Virus record (IMG/VR): IMGVR_UViG_3300010885_032796
Coordinates: 56,050-120,049 of that record
Direction: 5' to 3' (one strand)
DNA from: a virus
DNA: 64,000 nucleotides
The position numbers were made by a program, and so were the translations under genes. The notes beneath the pieces were generated by a model. It searched no databases. It was not told the origin of the DNA and worked only from the letters and a program-made list of their open reading frames with translations. Positions within the stretch are counted from its first letter, which is position 1. Each line of letters begins with the position of its first letter. Below, one piece after another: positions 50,193-56,388 of the stretch.

Positions 50193-50532
50193 CTGGCATT
50201 TCCTTTGTTGTCATTGGTTCCGCGCTACACAAATACTCGGTATGTATTTCTGGGCTATGCAAATACTCGACGCGTAGCGGTGCCGGATGTTGGCGGCGTT
50301 CAACTTTAACTTTTCCTTTGTCAGATTGCCCGAAAAACGATACTGCGTAGCTCCAACAAAGCCGGCCATCTGCGTTAAAAACGATATGATCAGCTTCGCC
50401 TGTATCAGTGTTGCACCACCGCACGTAATGCAACTCCACACCGTTAGCGTCAAATACCTGACAACTTGCGGTACGTAAAACAGTGTTGCTACCTTCAGTG
50501 TCTAAGATCAGCTGTTTAATGTCTAAAATCAT
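50185..50532 (-). CDS. Hypothetical small protein
   Basis: Start ATG 50532, with GGAGAAGACAG before it; it overlaps the previous TGA. The 115-residue product has strands and a Cys (CQVFDANGVELHYVRWCN) and an acidic C-terminus. It ends with TAG and overlaps the 37-residue gene start. Not recognised. Confidence 0.5.
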   Translation of the reverse strand: MILDIKQLILDTEGSNTVLRTASCQVFDANGVELHYVRWCNTDTGEADHIVFNADGRLCWSYAVSFFGQSDKGKVKVERRQHPAPLRVEYLHSPEIHTEYLCSAEPMTTKEMPDE

Positions 50533-50735
50533 CTGTCTTCTCCTTTGATTACCCACTCGAACTTAGGCTCGCCGTCTTCGTCACTGACCCACTTCGCCGC
50601 GCCGACCTTTATAGCCTCGCGACGCACGTCTCGTTCCCCGATGTCCACACCTCTAAGCACGCTGAGAATAGAAATTGCGGACAGCATTACCAGCATAAAA
50701 ACAAGGACTACAGCAATTTCTTTCGTAGATATCAT
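50529..50735 (-). CDS. Small membrane protein, tandem copy A
   Basis: Start ATG 50735 behind AGGAGAAGGCAA. The 68-residue product has a membrane helix (about 7-26) and a C-terminal RDVRREAIKVGAAKWVSDED...KFEWVIKG. The same C-terminus occurs in the next gene (50732-50938), so the pair is a tandem duplication. The ribosome site is also duplicated. Confidence 0.6.
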   Translation of the reverse strand: MISTKEIAVVLVFMLVMLSAISILSVLRGVDIGERDVRREAIKVGAAKWVSDEDGEPKFEWVIKGEDR

Positions 50736-50938
50736 TTGCCTTCTCCTCTGATTATCCACTCAAACTTAGACGCACCATTTTCGTCACTGACCCACCGCGC
50801 CACGCCGGTCTTTATGGCCTCTTGGCGCACGTCTTGCCTACCGCTCACTACGCCTTTAAAAAAGCCCATCATTACACCGACTATAAGCAGTGCCGCTGTA
50901 AGTAGAAGAACAACTCGCGCCTCGTTATCAGTCGCCAT
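50732..50938 (-). CDS. Small membrane protein, tandem copy B
   Basis: A 68-residue protein (MATDNEARVVLLLTAALLIV...) with one membrane helix and a C-terminal RQDVRQEAIKTGVARWVSDE...KFEWIIRG. It overlaps the coming copy A by 4 bases. The motif W-V-S-D-E-(N/D)-G is conserved in both, which suggests a conserved soluble function next to the membrane. Confidence 0.6.
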   Translation of the reverse strand: MATDNEARVVLLLTAALLIVGVMMGFFKGVVSGRQDVRQEAIKTGVARWVSDENGASKFEWIIRGEGK

Positions 50939-51351
50939 TATTTGTCTTTCTCTACGTGATCGTAATCAAATAGCTTTTTCATGATGCCCTTTAGCGTCAG
51001 TCGCTCTAAAATTGAGTTTAGCGCTGCCGCTACGTCATCGCCTTTATATAGTGCTGGCACTGCGGGATTGTTGTTGAAGCCGTTGCAGCTGCCACACGCA
51101 TTCGCAGCTTCTTTTAAGGCCCAGATTTCGACGTCGGTGAGCTGTAATTGCATTGCCTTTTCCCGCAGCCGCTGAATTTCAGCGTCGGCCACAGCAAATC
51201 TTGTATTCGGGGCTGCGCGTAGCTGCGTAATTTCAACTGCTGCCTCAAGCAATAGATCATTAGTGTACTCTTGCGTATAGGCCGACAGGCTATCTTCAGC
51301 AGCTGCCGTAACAGCTCTGGCATTTAAGCGCGGCACGATGTCATAATTCAT
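50938..51351 (-). CDS. Helical protein with CxxC pair
   Basis: A 137-residue protein, mostly helical, with a possible coiled coil (AVADAEIQRLREKAMQLQLT) and an ACGSCNG motif. It overlaps its neighbours by 1-4 bases. A small regulatory or structural role is possible. Not recognised. Confidence 0.5.
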   Translation of the reverse strand: MNYDIVPRLNARAVTAAAEDSLSAYTQEYTNDLLLEAAVEITQLRAAPNTRFAVADAEIQRLREKAMQLQLTDVEIWALKEAANACGSCNGFNNNPAVPALYKGDDVAAALNSILERLTLKGIMKKLFDYDHVEKDK

Positions 51352-51677
51352 TTGCCAGCCTCCATCGCCTTCAACAGCCGTACAGCCTTGAGCAGATCAA
51401 TGGTGACAGCGCCACCGTTTTCGTCTCGCACCTGAATGCGCGATGTGCCGTCTTTGTCAGCAATGATTGCCCAGCCGTAGATGCCGTCTTGCGTGCGGGC
51501 ACCAACGTATGCATCGCCTCGTTCACAAGCCAACGTGACGTGTTGCATTTTGTCGGGGCCGCAAAAGAACGCAAACTTGTCGTCGTTATGCGTGCTGAAT
51601 ACAAACTGAGTCGGCAACGCAGCTGCAAGGCACAGGGCGCAAAGAGCAGAAAGAACACAAGCAAAAGCAGTCCGCAT
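51348..51677 (-). CDS. Small exported protein
   Basis: Start ATG 51677, behind AGGAGTTTTATC. The 109-residue product has a signal-peptide-like start (MRTAFACVLSALCALCLAAA), then a mature region with strands. It has two Cys in the signal, which could make a lipobox-like site (CALC). It probably acts in the periplasm. Function unknown. Confidence 0.55.
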   Translation of the reverse strand: MRTAFACVLSALCALCLAAALPTQFVFSTHNDDKFAFFCGPDKMQHVTLACERGDAYVGARTQDGIYGWAIIADKDGTSRIQVRDENGGAVTIDLLKAVRLLKAMEAGK

Positions 51678-51731
51678 GATAAAACTCCTAGGTAAATGAA
51701 ACAAAACTCAACTCAGGTTCACCGCGTTAAC

Positions 51732-51998
51732 TTATTCGCTGATATTCGCTTCTGCCTGCCGCTTTGAGCACGGGCAGTCTGGGTGATGCACGAAGTGGTG
51801 TATCGACTCTACCCACAAATGGTTATCGTGCGTGACGGTCTGCATGCCCCACGCCGCTGACGGACTAACGGCAGTTGTTTCACTATTAAGGGGCTTGGGT
51901 ATTCGCATCATCAGCTGGAACACCAGCGCAATCAGCACTAAGCTTACGCCTCCAGCCACCATACCGTCAACCAGCGTAAAACCACTACGTTGATTCAT
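51732..51998 (-). CDS. Small protein with prepilin-like leader
   Basis: An 88-residue protein starting MNQRSGFTLVDGMVAGGVSL. The sequence SGFTLVDGMVAGG matches the type IV prepilin cleavage pattern (G|FTL(V/I)(E/D)), with Asp in place of the usual Glu5. A hydrophobic helix follows. The C-terminal half is His- and Cys-rich (HHFVHHPDCPCSK). It could be processed by the host prepilin peptidase or interfere with pili. The call rests on the N-terminal pattern only. Confidence 0.5.
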   Translation of the reverse strand: MNQRSGFTLVDGMVAGGVSLVLIALVFQLMMRIPKPLNSETTAVSPSAAWGMQTVTHDNHLWVESIHHFVHHPDCPCSKRQAEANISE

Positions 51999-52005
51999 GT
52001 TGCAT

Positions 52006-52383
52006 TTACAACAACCTTTCTATGATTGCCTTTGTGCCGGCATTGAACTTATGCAAAATATCAATTTCTTTGTGGGCTGCCGCAAGCCGCAGCCGGGCAA
52101 TCTCCGCGTCGCCCCGTAGCCGCTTGATCTCTTCTACCATGGCCGCTGACAACTCGTCGCAGCGTACACTGCCGGCTCTCTCTACCACCAGCCCAAGATC
52201 CGTGAGCTGCTTCTCTATGGTTGTGTGCTCGTCGCAGGAGCTTGAGATTAGCTCGTCGTTTAGCTGGTTTATGCGGTCAATTTCATCAAGCACAAGTTGG
52301 TCTTCATCGCTCCAGCTAATCCGGCTGCTGAACTGGCTGTAAACACGCGTACGAAATTTTGCAATGATGTCACTGTCAAACAT
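52006..52383 (-). CDS. Helical coiled-coil protein
   Basis: Start ATG 52383, with AAGGGGAC before it. The 125-residue product has an N-terminal helical region and a long coiled-coil-like C-terminus (EEIKRLRGDAEIARLRLAAA). It follows the first copy of the KQKEGDKD leader cassette. Function unknown. Confidence 0.5.
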   Translation of the reverse strand: MFDSDIIAKFRTRVYSQFSSRISWSDEDQLVLDEIDRINQLNDELISSSCDEHTTIEKQLTDLGLVVERAGSVRCDELSAAMVEEIKRLRGDAEIARLRLAAAHKEIDILHKFNAGTKAIIERLL

Positions 52384-52666
52384 CTTTGTCCCCTTCTTTC
52401 TGCTTGGATAAGCCGAGAAAACTTTGGCGGGAGCGGTAGTAGTACTTAAAGTCATCGTCTGCAACTCGCGCGTTGAGTTCGTTTAGCTGCGTCTGCAAAT
52501 ACCCAACAACAGCCAGCAATTCAGAGGCTGTCATCCGCTCAACAGGCTCACCAAAAAACATCAAGTCTCTGGCCGCAAGCCAGCAGTCAGCGACAAGTTC
52601 GGCCCGCCGGCTTTGCTCTTTTGAGTCAAACTCTGCCATGTTCATTGGTACAACACGCTTAGGCAT
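52376..52666 (-). CDS. Hypothetical helical protein ending in the KQKEGDKD peptide
   Basis: A 96-residue protein (MPKRVVPMNMAEFDSKEQ...). Its last residues are LSKQKEGDKDV and the same DNA serves as the ribosome site of the next gene. It overlaps a 15-codon mini-ORF at its start. Not recognised. Confidence 0.5.
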   Translation of the reverse strand: MPKRVVPMNMAEFDSKEQSRRAELVADCWLAARDLMFFGEPVERMTASELLAVVGYLQTQLNELNARVADDDFKYYYRSRQSFLGLSKQKEGDKDV

Positions 52667-52706
52667 CTTTGTCTCCCTCTTTCTGTTTGTTCAATATCTT
52701 TTCCAT
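52659..52706 (-). CDS. 15-codon mini-ORF, copy of the 83-residue gene's C-terminus
   Basis: Encodes MEKILNKQKEGDKDA and stops with TAA just inside the next gene. The 83-residue gene at 53009 ends MKKILDKQKEGDKDA. So a copy of the last 15 codons stands alone here and mainly supplies a ribosome site and coupling for the next gene. It may be a leader peptide or a remnant. Confidence 0.5.
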   Translation of the reverse strand: MEKILNKQKEGDKDA

Positions 52707-52725
52707 GATTGTTTTAACGCGTCAC

Positions 52726-53016
52726 TTAATCCTCAAATTCAAATTGGTCAGCGTCAAACACAATGATTGAATGCCCAAAAATATTGTGCCCGCCGCGCAT
52801 CGTTGGCGCACCCGGCTTAAAAGCAGCGATTGCAATGTCTAGCGCGACTTCAAAATTACGCGGCAAATACACGTACTTTGCCCCGCCGCAGTGAGACTCG
52901 CCCCACCTTAACGGCTCAGATATACGCTGCATATAGGCAGCAAGACAAGCTTGATACACACTCCAAGCCAACTCTTCTACAGTAGAAAAATCATCAGTGG
53001 TTACAGGTTCAGGCAT
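52726..53016 (-). CDS. Hypothetical small protein
   Basis: A 96-residue protein (MPEPVTTDDFSTVEELAWSV...) with a helical N-terminus and a strand-rich C-terminus (SIIVFDADQFEFED). It begins right after the KQKEGDKD cassette of the previous gene. Function unknown. Confidence 0.5.
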   Translation of the reverse strand: MPEPVTTDDFSTVEELAWSVYQACLAAYMQRISEPLRWGESHCGGAKYVYLPRNFEVALDIAIAAFKPGAPTMRGGHNIFGHSIIVFDADQFEFED

Positions 53017-53260
53017 CTTTGTCTCCCTCTTTCTGCTTGTCTAAGATCTTCTTCATGACTTCAGGCGCTACTGGGATCTGCATCGCGTGCCTGTAGATCG
53101 GCCGGATCTTGTTCCCCTCGTACACCTCGTCGATGTCATACCGGTGCAGGCTGTGGCCGTCGATCATCATGATGGTCTCTTGGTCGGGCGGCACGGCAAG
53201 CACAATGCCGTCGAAGGGCCCGCCGTATAGCTCGTGCTTGACTAGTTTTTGTTTAGCCAT
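53009..53260 (-). CDS. Small conserved-looking phage protein
   Basis: An 83-residue protein (MAKQKLVKHELYGGPFDGIV...). The motif ELYGGPFDG followed by a Pro- and acidic-rich part and a YxxR segment occurs in phage hypotheticals. The C-terminus MKKILDKQKEGDKDA overlaps the next gene start and is duplicated at 52659. Function unknown. Confidence 0.55.
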   Translation of the reverse strand: MAKQKLVKHELYGGPFDGIVLAVPPDQETIMMIDGHSLHRYDIDEVYEGNKIRPIYRHAMQIPVAPEVMKKILDKQKEGDKDA

Positions 53261-53281
53261 AAATAGCGCCTCCGTGCGCTC

Positions 53282-53425
53282 CTACTCATCCTTGAAGTAT
53301 CTGTACTTCTCGCCTTGCTTGAGGAACATGTGCAGGTTGAAAATCAGGCTAATGAGAGCTGCGGCTGTAATCAAGGCGGCAGCGTACAGCAGGTGTTCAA
53401 CCACAAGCCATATGTAGATCAGCAT
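53282..53425 (-). CDS. Tiny membrane protein, 47 residues
   Basis: From ATG 53425, with GGAAGC before it, to TAG 53282. The product MLIYIWLVVEHLLYAAALIT... has one long hydrophobic helix and a basic tail (KQGEKYRYFKDE). It is compact and well-placed before the 83-residue gene. A membrane micro-protein; function unknown. Confidence 0.55.
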   Translation of the reverse strand: MLIYIWLVVEHLLYAAALITAAALISLIFNLHMFLKQGEKYRYFKDE

Positions 53426-53429
53426 GTGC

Positions 53430-53728
53430 GTAGCTTCCAGACGTAATAAAAAGCAGGTTGAACGTTAGCAACAGAACCGCTCGTGTCCTGTTTGTGCTCG
53501 ATATCGGCCGGGGCGAAAGGAAACGGTTGAACTCCGTAAAAAACCCAGCAACCAACGTTCGGCGCCCACGGCTAGCTCAAGTGGGTGCAAGTTTTGGAGG
53601 AAGGAAAACAAAACTCTGCGGTTACACTCCTGCGAGCAACGGGCGTAAAAGTGAGGATTGCTTTTACGTGCGCTCAAGCTGGCACCTCGCCGCAACTCTC
53701 CTGCAAGGACAAAGATATCAAAATCCGG
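53430..53728 (-). other. Gene-poor stretch after the methyltransferase
   Basis: About 300 bases without a convincing gene. The minus strand has a hairpin CGTAAAAG...CTTTTACG (53647-53671). A frame at 53465-53695, starting with TTG after GGAGAG, codes for a Cys-rich peptide (KSNPHFYARCSQECNRR) that looks a little like a zinc-finger remnant of an HNH-type gene. It could be a decayed gene. Confidence 0.4.
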
Positions 53729-54376
53729 TCATTCTGGCGCGTCGAAAACTCCAGCAAAGAACCTACCGTGCAAATGAACTTCGTCGTAAGCGTAATCGCC
53801 TGTAAGCGTGGCCCGCGGAATCCAGTCGCGCAGCTTGAAATTGTGCAGAATCATGTTGGGTTTAATCGTGTGCAAATGACCTTCATAGGGCGGCATGTCA
53901 GTCCACTCGAAAATCCTGACGCGCTTGGCTACCTGCATAGCGTTCGCCAAGATAAGCTGCGGGTCTATCACGTGTTGCAGGCAGTTGTAGATCCAAGCCT
54001 CGTCAAACGTGCCCAGTATCTCGCGGGGGCCGGGGAGCGTGATGTCTTCGCCCCGCATGCAAATACGCGTAATGTTCCAGCCCTGCTCTGCCAGTATCCT
54101 ATAAGGCTCATCCAGCGACCCGTAGTCCAGCGGGTCGAGACACACAGCGCGCTTGGCCTGAATACTCTGCAGCAGTGAAAACGGCCCGCAGCCAATGTCC
54201 AGTACGCTCTTGTCGCGAATATCAGCTGGCCGGATGCTCATCAGGCCCGCGACGATCTGGCCTTTCTTGATCTCCATGCCGTGATGCTCAGGATAAGTGT
54301 GCCACCACGTGCGTTCCCACTTCTGCGCGTCTTCCCACTGTTTGAGCAGCGGTAGATCGGGGGTTTCTGCCGTCAT
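53729..54376 (-). CDS. SAM-dependent methyltransferase
   Basis: A 215-residue protein. VLDIGCGPFSLLQ (about residues 58-70) is motif I of class I methyltransferases; VCLDPLDY follows as the acidic ribose-binding loop. WIYNCLQHVIDP and the helices after it match the rest of the Rossmann fold. The substrate cannot be inferred; small molecule, sugar or nucleic acid are all possible. The start overlaps the stop of the 52-residue gene. Confidence 0.75.
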   Translation of the reverse strand: MTAETPDLPLLKQWEDAQKWERTWWHTYPEHHGMEIKKGQIVAGLMSIRPADIRDKSVLDIGCGPFSLLQSIQAKRAVCLDPLDYGSLDEPYRILAEQGWNITRICMRGEDITLPGPREILGTFDEAWIYNCLQHVIDPQLILANAMQVAKRVRIFEWTDMPPYEGHLHTIKPNMILHNFKLRDWIPRATLTGDYAYDEVHLHGRFFAGVFDAPE

Positions 54377-54531
54377 TTGTTGTTTTCTTTCTTTGCGTCT
54401 ATTTCTGCTGCTTCTTCTTCCGTGATCTCGCGCTTCGGAAATACGTCACGGATGTCTGGTCGCGTGTCGATAGCCGCCCACATTTCGCACCACCGGGCAA
54501 ACAACGTATCGTGTAAATCCGGGGCTGTCAT
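54373..54531 (-). CDS. Small hypothetical protein, 52 residues
   Basis: From ATG 54531 (MTAPDLHDTLFARWCEMWAA...) to TGA overlapping the methyltransferase start. Helical, acidic, with a Lys-rich end. It fills the gap between the 71-residue gene and the methyltransferase. Function unknown. Confidence 0.5.
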   Translation of the reverse strand: MTAPDLHDTLFARWCEMWAAIDTRPDIRDVFPKREITEEEAAEIDAKKENNK

Positions 54532-54534
54532 TCT

Positions 54535-54750
54535 TTATGCCTGTGGTTCATTTGCGTGTTTTTTCATGCTGTCAAAAAACGCCACTTCGTCTGCCGTAAG
54601 CATGTCCCGTATTGAGTTAGCCCGCAATACTTCACGCATGTCTACGTGGCTGGTTTTGAACAACTCTATCAACCCAGCATCTGTAAGAAATGCGTTCATT
54701 ATTGTGGCGCATTCTTCTGTTGTTAGCTGCGGTATTTGCTCAGCTGTCAT
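54535..54750 (-). CDS. Small hypothetical protein, 71 residues
   Basis: A 71-residue helical acidic protein (MTAEQIPQLTTEECATIMNA...). Its start overlaps the stop of the previous gene (ATGA). The first five codons resemble those of neighbouring small genes (MTAE, MTAP, MTDE), which suggests they share a leader or derive from duplication. Function unknown. Confidence 0.5.
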   Translation of the reverse strand: MTAEQIPQLTTEECATIMNAFLTDAGLIELFKTSHVDMREVLRANSIRDMLTADEVAFFDSMKKHANEPQA

Positions 54751-54872
54751 TCGGCACCTTCTGTTTGAGTATCTGGAGTGGGCCGCGGTATCACACGGAA
54801 CGGGATTACGTGATCCAGTGCGATAGCCTCTTTGAAGCGCTGGATTATTTCAGCCTGCTGTTCGTCTGTCAT
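54747..54872 (-). CDS. Small hypothetical protein, 41 residues
   Basis: From ATG 54872, inside the stop of the ferritin-like gene (ATGA), to TGA 54747. The product MTDEQQAEIIQRFKEAIALD... is helical and Pro-rich at the end. It is part of a chain of overlapping genes that links ferritin-like, small proteins and methyltransferase. Function unknown. Confidence 0.5.
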   Translation of the reverse strand: MTDEQQAEIIQRFKEAIALDHVIPFRVIPRPTPDTQTEGAE

Positions 54873-55480
54873 TCGGCATCTTTGGGATTGGGCAACGAGG
54901 CGCCATCTTCCAGTACAACCAACTCGCCGGGAAAGTGTTTGGGCATAGTAGGCGTAGTACGTGACACAAAAAGAGAGCCCGGCACATGTGCATAACCGTG
55001 GGCCATAGTCCACAGCTTTCGGGCATCTTCGTAGCTGTCTGCCAGCTGAGCCTCATAGAACAACTTGAGCTGGATTGACGCCGGTGTCGGCACCAACGTT
55101 TCAAGCGCCCGAATTCGCTGCGCGTATTTCAGCGATACTGCCATTTCCATATTAAAAAGCACATGGGTCCGCAGATCGCAAAGGGACGTTGAGCCGCCGC
55201 GAATCTGAGTGTCAGGGTATGGCGCGGCGATTTCTTGCCCCGGAGTGCCGCCAAGTTTATAGATCATTTCCTGAAACTGCTGAACGTGTTTGATCTCGCT
55301 TTGAATACCCTCTTCCACCACTTTTTTGACGCTGTCGTAGGTGTACGGAACCGGCTCACTGGCGCCGTATAGATACATTTGCAGGTGCATGCGCTCGTTC
55401 TTGAGGTCTTCCTGCAGCCAGTCAAGAATGATGTCTTTGGAGACTTGATAGCCGTAGACTGGGACGCCTGCTTCTGACAT
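54869..55480 (-). CDS. Ferritin-like (diiron-type) protein
   Basis: Start ATG 55480, after a GGAAAGG site; an upstream start would cross the terminator. The 203-residue product has a four-helix-like pattern with EDLKNERMHLQMYLYG, EEGIQSEIKHVQQFQEMIYK (E..H pair) and VLFNMEMAVSLKYAQRIRA, as in ferritin- or bacterioferritin-like proteins. It may store iron, protect DNA from oxidation or act as a structural four-helix bundle. The metal ligands are only partly checked. Confidence 0.65.
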   Translation of the reverse strand: MSEAGVPVYGYQVSKDIILDWLQEDLKNERMHLQMYLYGASEPVPYTYDSVKKVVEEGIQSEIKHVQQFQEMIYKLGGTPGQEIAAPYPDTQIRGGSTSLCDLRTHVLFNMEMAVSLKYAQRIRALETLVPTPASIQLKLFYEAQLADSYEDARKLWTMAHGYAHVPGSLFVSRTTPTMPKHFPGELVVLEDGASLPNPKDAE

Positions 55481-55501
55481 GGGTGTTGCGCCTTTCCGGG
55501 T

Positions 55502-55538
55502 AAAAAACAGCCAGCTGCGCAACACACTGCGCAACTGG
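55502..55538 (-). terminator. Strong intrinsic terminator after PhoH
   Basis: Minus strand CCAGTTGCGCA-GTGTGT-TGCGCAGCTGG, an 11-bp stem with one G-U pair, followed by CTGTTTTTTA. It lies 62 bases after the PhoH stop and just before the ferritin-like gene. Confidence 0.85.
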
Positions 55539-55599
55539 CCAAATAGTCTACACGCGGAAAACCAACGCGCAAGTATTTTGTCTGAGAAATTACCCAGAC

Positions 55600-56322
55600 T
55601 TACAGCTGCTTGAGAATAGTCGCCACAAGTGGGTGGCGAACTACGTCGCTGTGGGCAAACTGGACAATGTCTATGCCAGCTATACCTTTCAGCCGGCTTA
55701 CCACGTCTCCCAATGGCGGCGGGCTGAACGGCAGGTCGCTCTGTTTCAAGTCGCCAGTCACAATGACCTTGGTGTTCTGGCCGAATCTACTGAGAAAGAG
55801 CTTGAGTTGGGCATACGTGGCGTTCTGGGCCTCGTCAAAGATGCAGATAGCGTCGTTGAACGTCCGGCCGCGCATGTAGCACAGCGGAGCTAGGACGATG
55901 CTTTTGTTGATGTGCTCACGCTTGGCGCCAAACTTACCCAGCAGCGTGTCCATCGTGTCGAACAGCGGCTGCATGTACGGGTTGACCTTGTCGCCAAACG
56001 TACCCGGGAGAAAGCCCAGCTTCTCGCCAGCGTCTACGATGGGCCGGGTCAGCACAATAGACGTGTGCCGGCGGGCTAGAACCTCGTTGATCGCGTAGGC
56101 CATACCCAAGAAAGTCTTGCCCGAACCAGCTGAGCCAAGCAAGAACGTGATGTCGTGCGCATGCAACGACTGCCACGCTTGCTTCTGCATCTCTGTCCGC
56201 CACGTTATGTCAACGGGCTGAAGCGCAGCTGTCTCTTTAGCCTGCTGGTCTTGCTTGCGTTTGGCTTTCTTGTCAGCAACGCGGGAAACATTGGGCTTAT
56301 CGCCAGTGGCTTTTTTGCGCAT
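55600..56322 (-). CDS. phoH: PhoH-like ATPase
   Basis: A 240-residue protein with Walker A GSAGSGKT (63-70), then the PhoH pattern RPIVDAGEKLGFLPGTFGDK, Walker B CIFDEAQNA and VIVTGDLKQSD (sensor). The basic N-terminus may bind RNA. PhoH proteins are common in large phages and may act in RNA metabolism or under phosphate stress. It stands before a strong terminator, so its transcript ends here or is attenuated. Confidence 0.9.
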   Translation of the reverse strand: MRKKATGDKPNVSRVADKKAKRKQDQQAKETAALQPVDITWRTEMQKQAWQSLHAHDITFLLGSAGSGKTFLGMAYAINEVLARRHTSIVLTRPIVDAGEKLGFLPGTFGDKVNPYMQPLFDTMDTLLGKFGAKREHINKSIVLAPLCYMRGRTFNDAICIFDEAQNATYAQLKLFLSRFGQNTKVIVTGDLKQSDLPFSPPPLGDVVSRLKGIAGIDIVQFAHSDVVRHPLVATILKQL

Positions 56323-56388
56323 ACGTGAAGTACCTTCCTTGGTGTGAAAAACGCGCAGACAGCAGTGAGCGGGATTATGTTATCTAAG

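Noticed and set aside
53465-53695. 76-codon frame with a TTG start
   Set aside because: Cys-rich part is suggestive of a zinc finger, but the start is weak and the second half looks random. Kept only as a note on the gap.
53585-54178. 197-codon plus-strand frame starting near a GGAGG
   Set aside because: It lies mostly antisense to the methyltransferase, and the GGAGG is after, not before, its first start.
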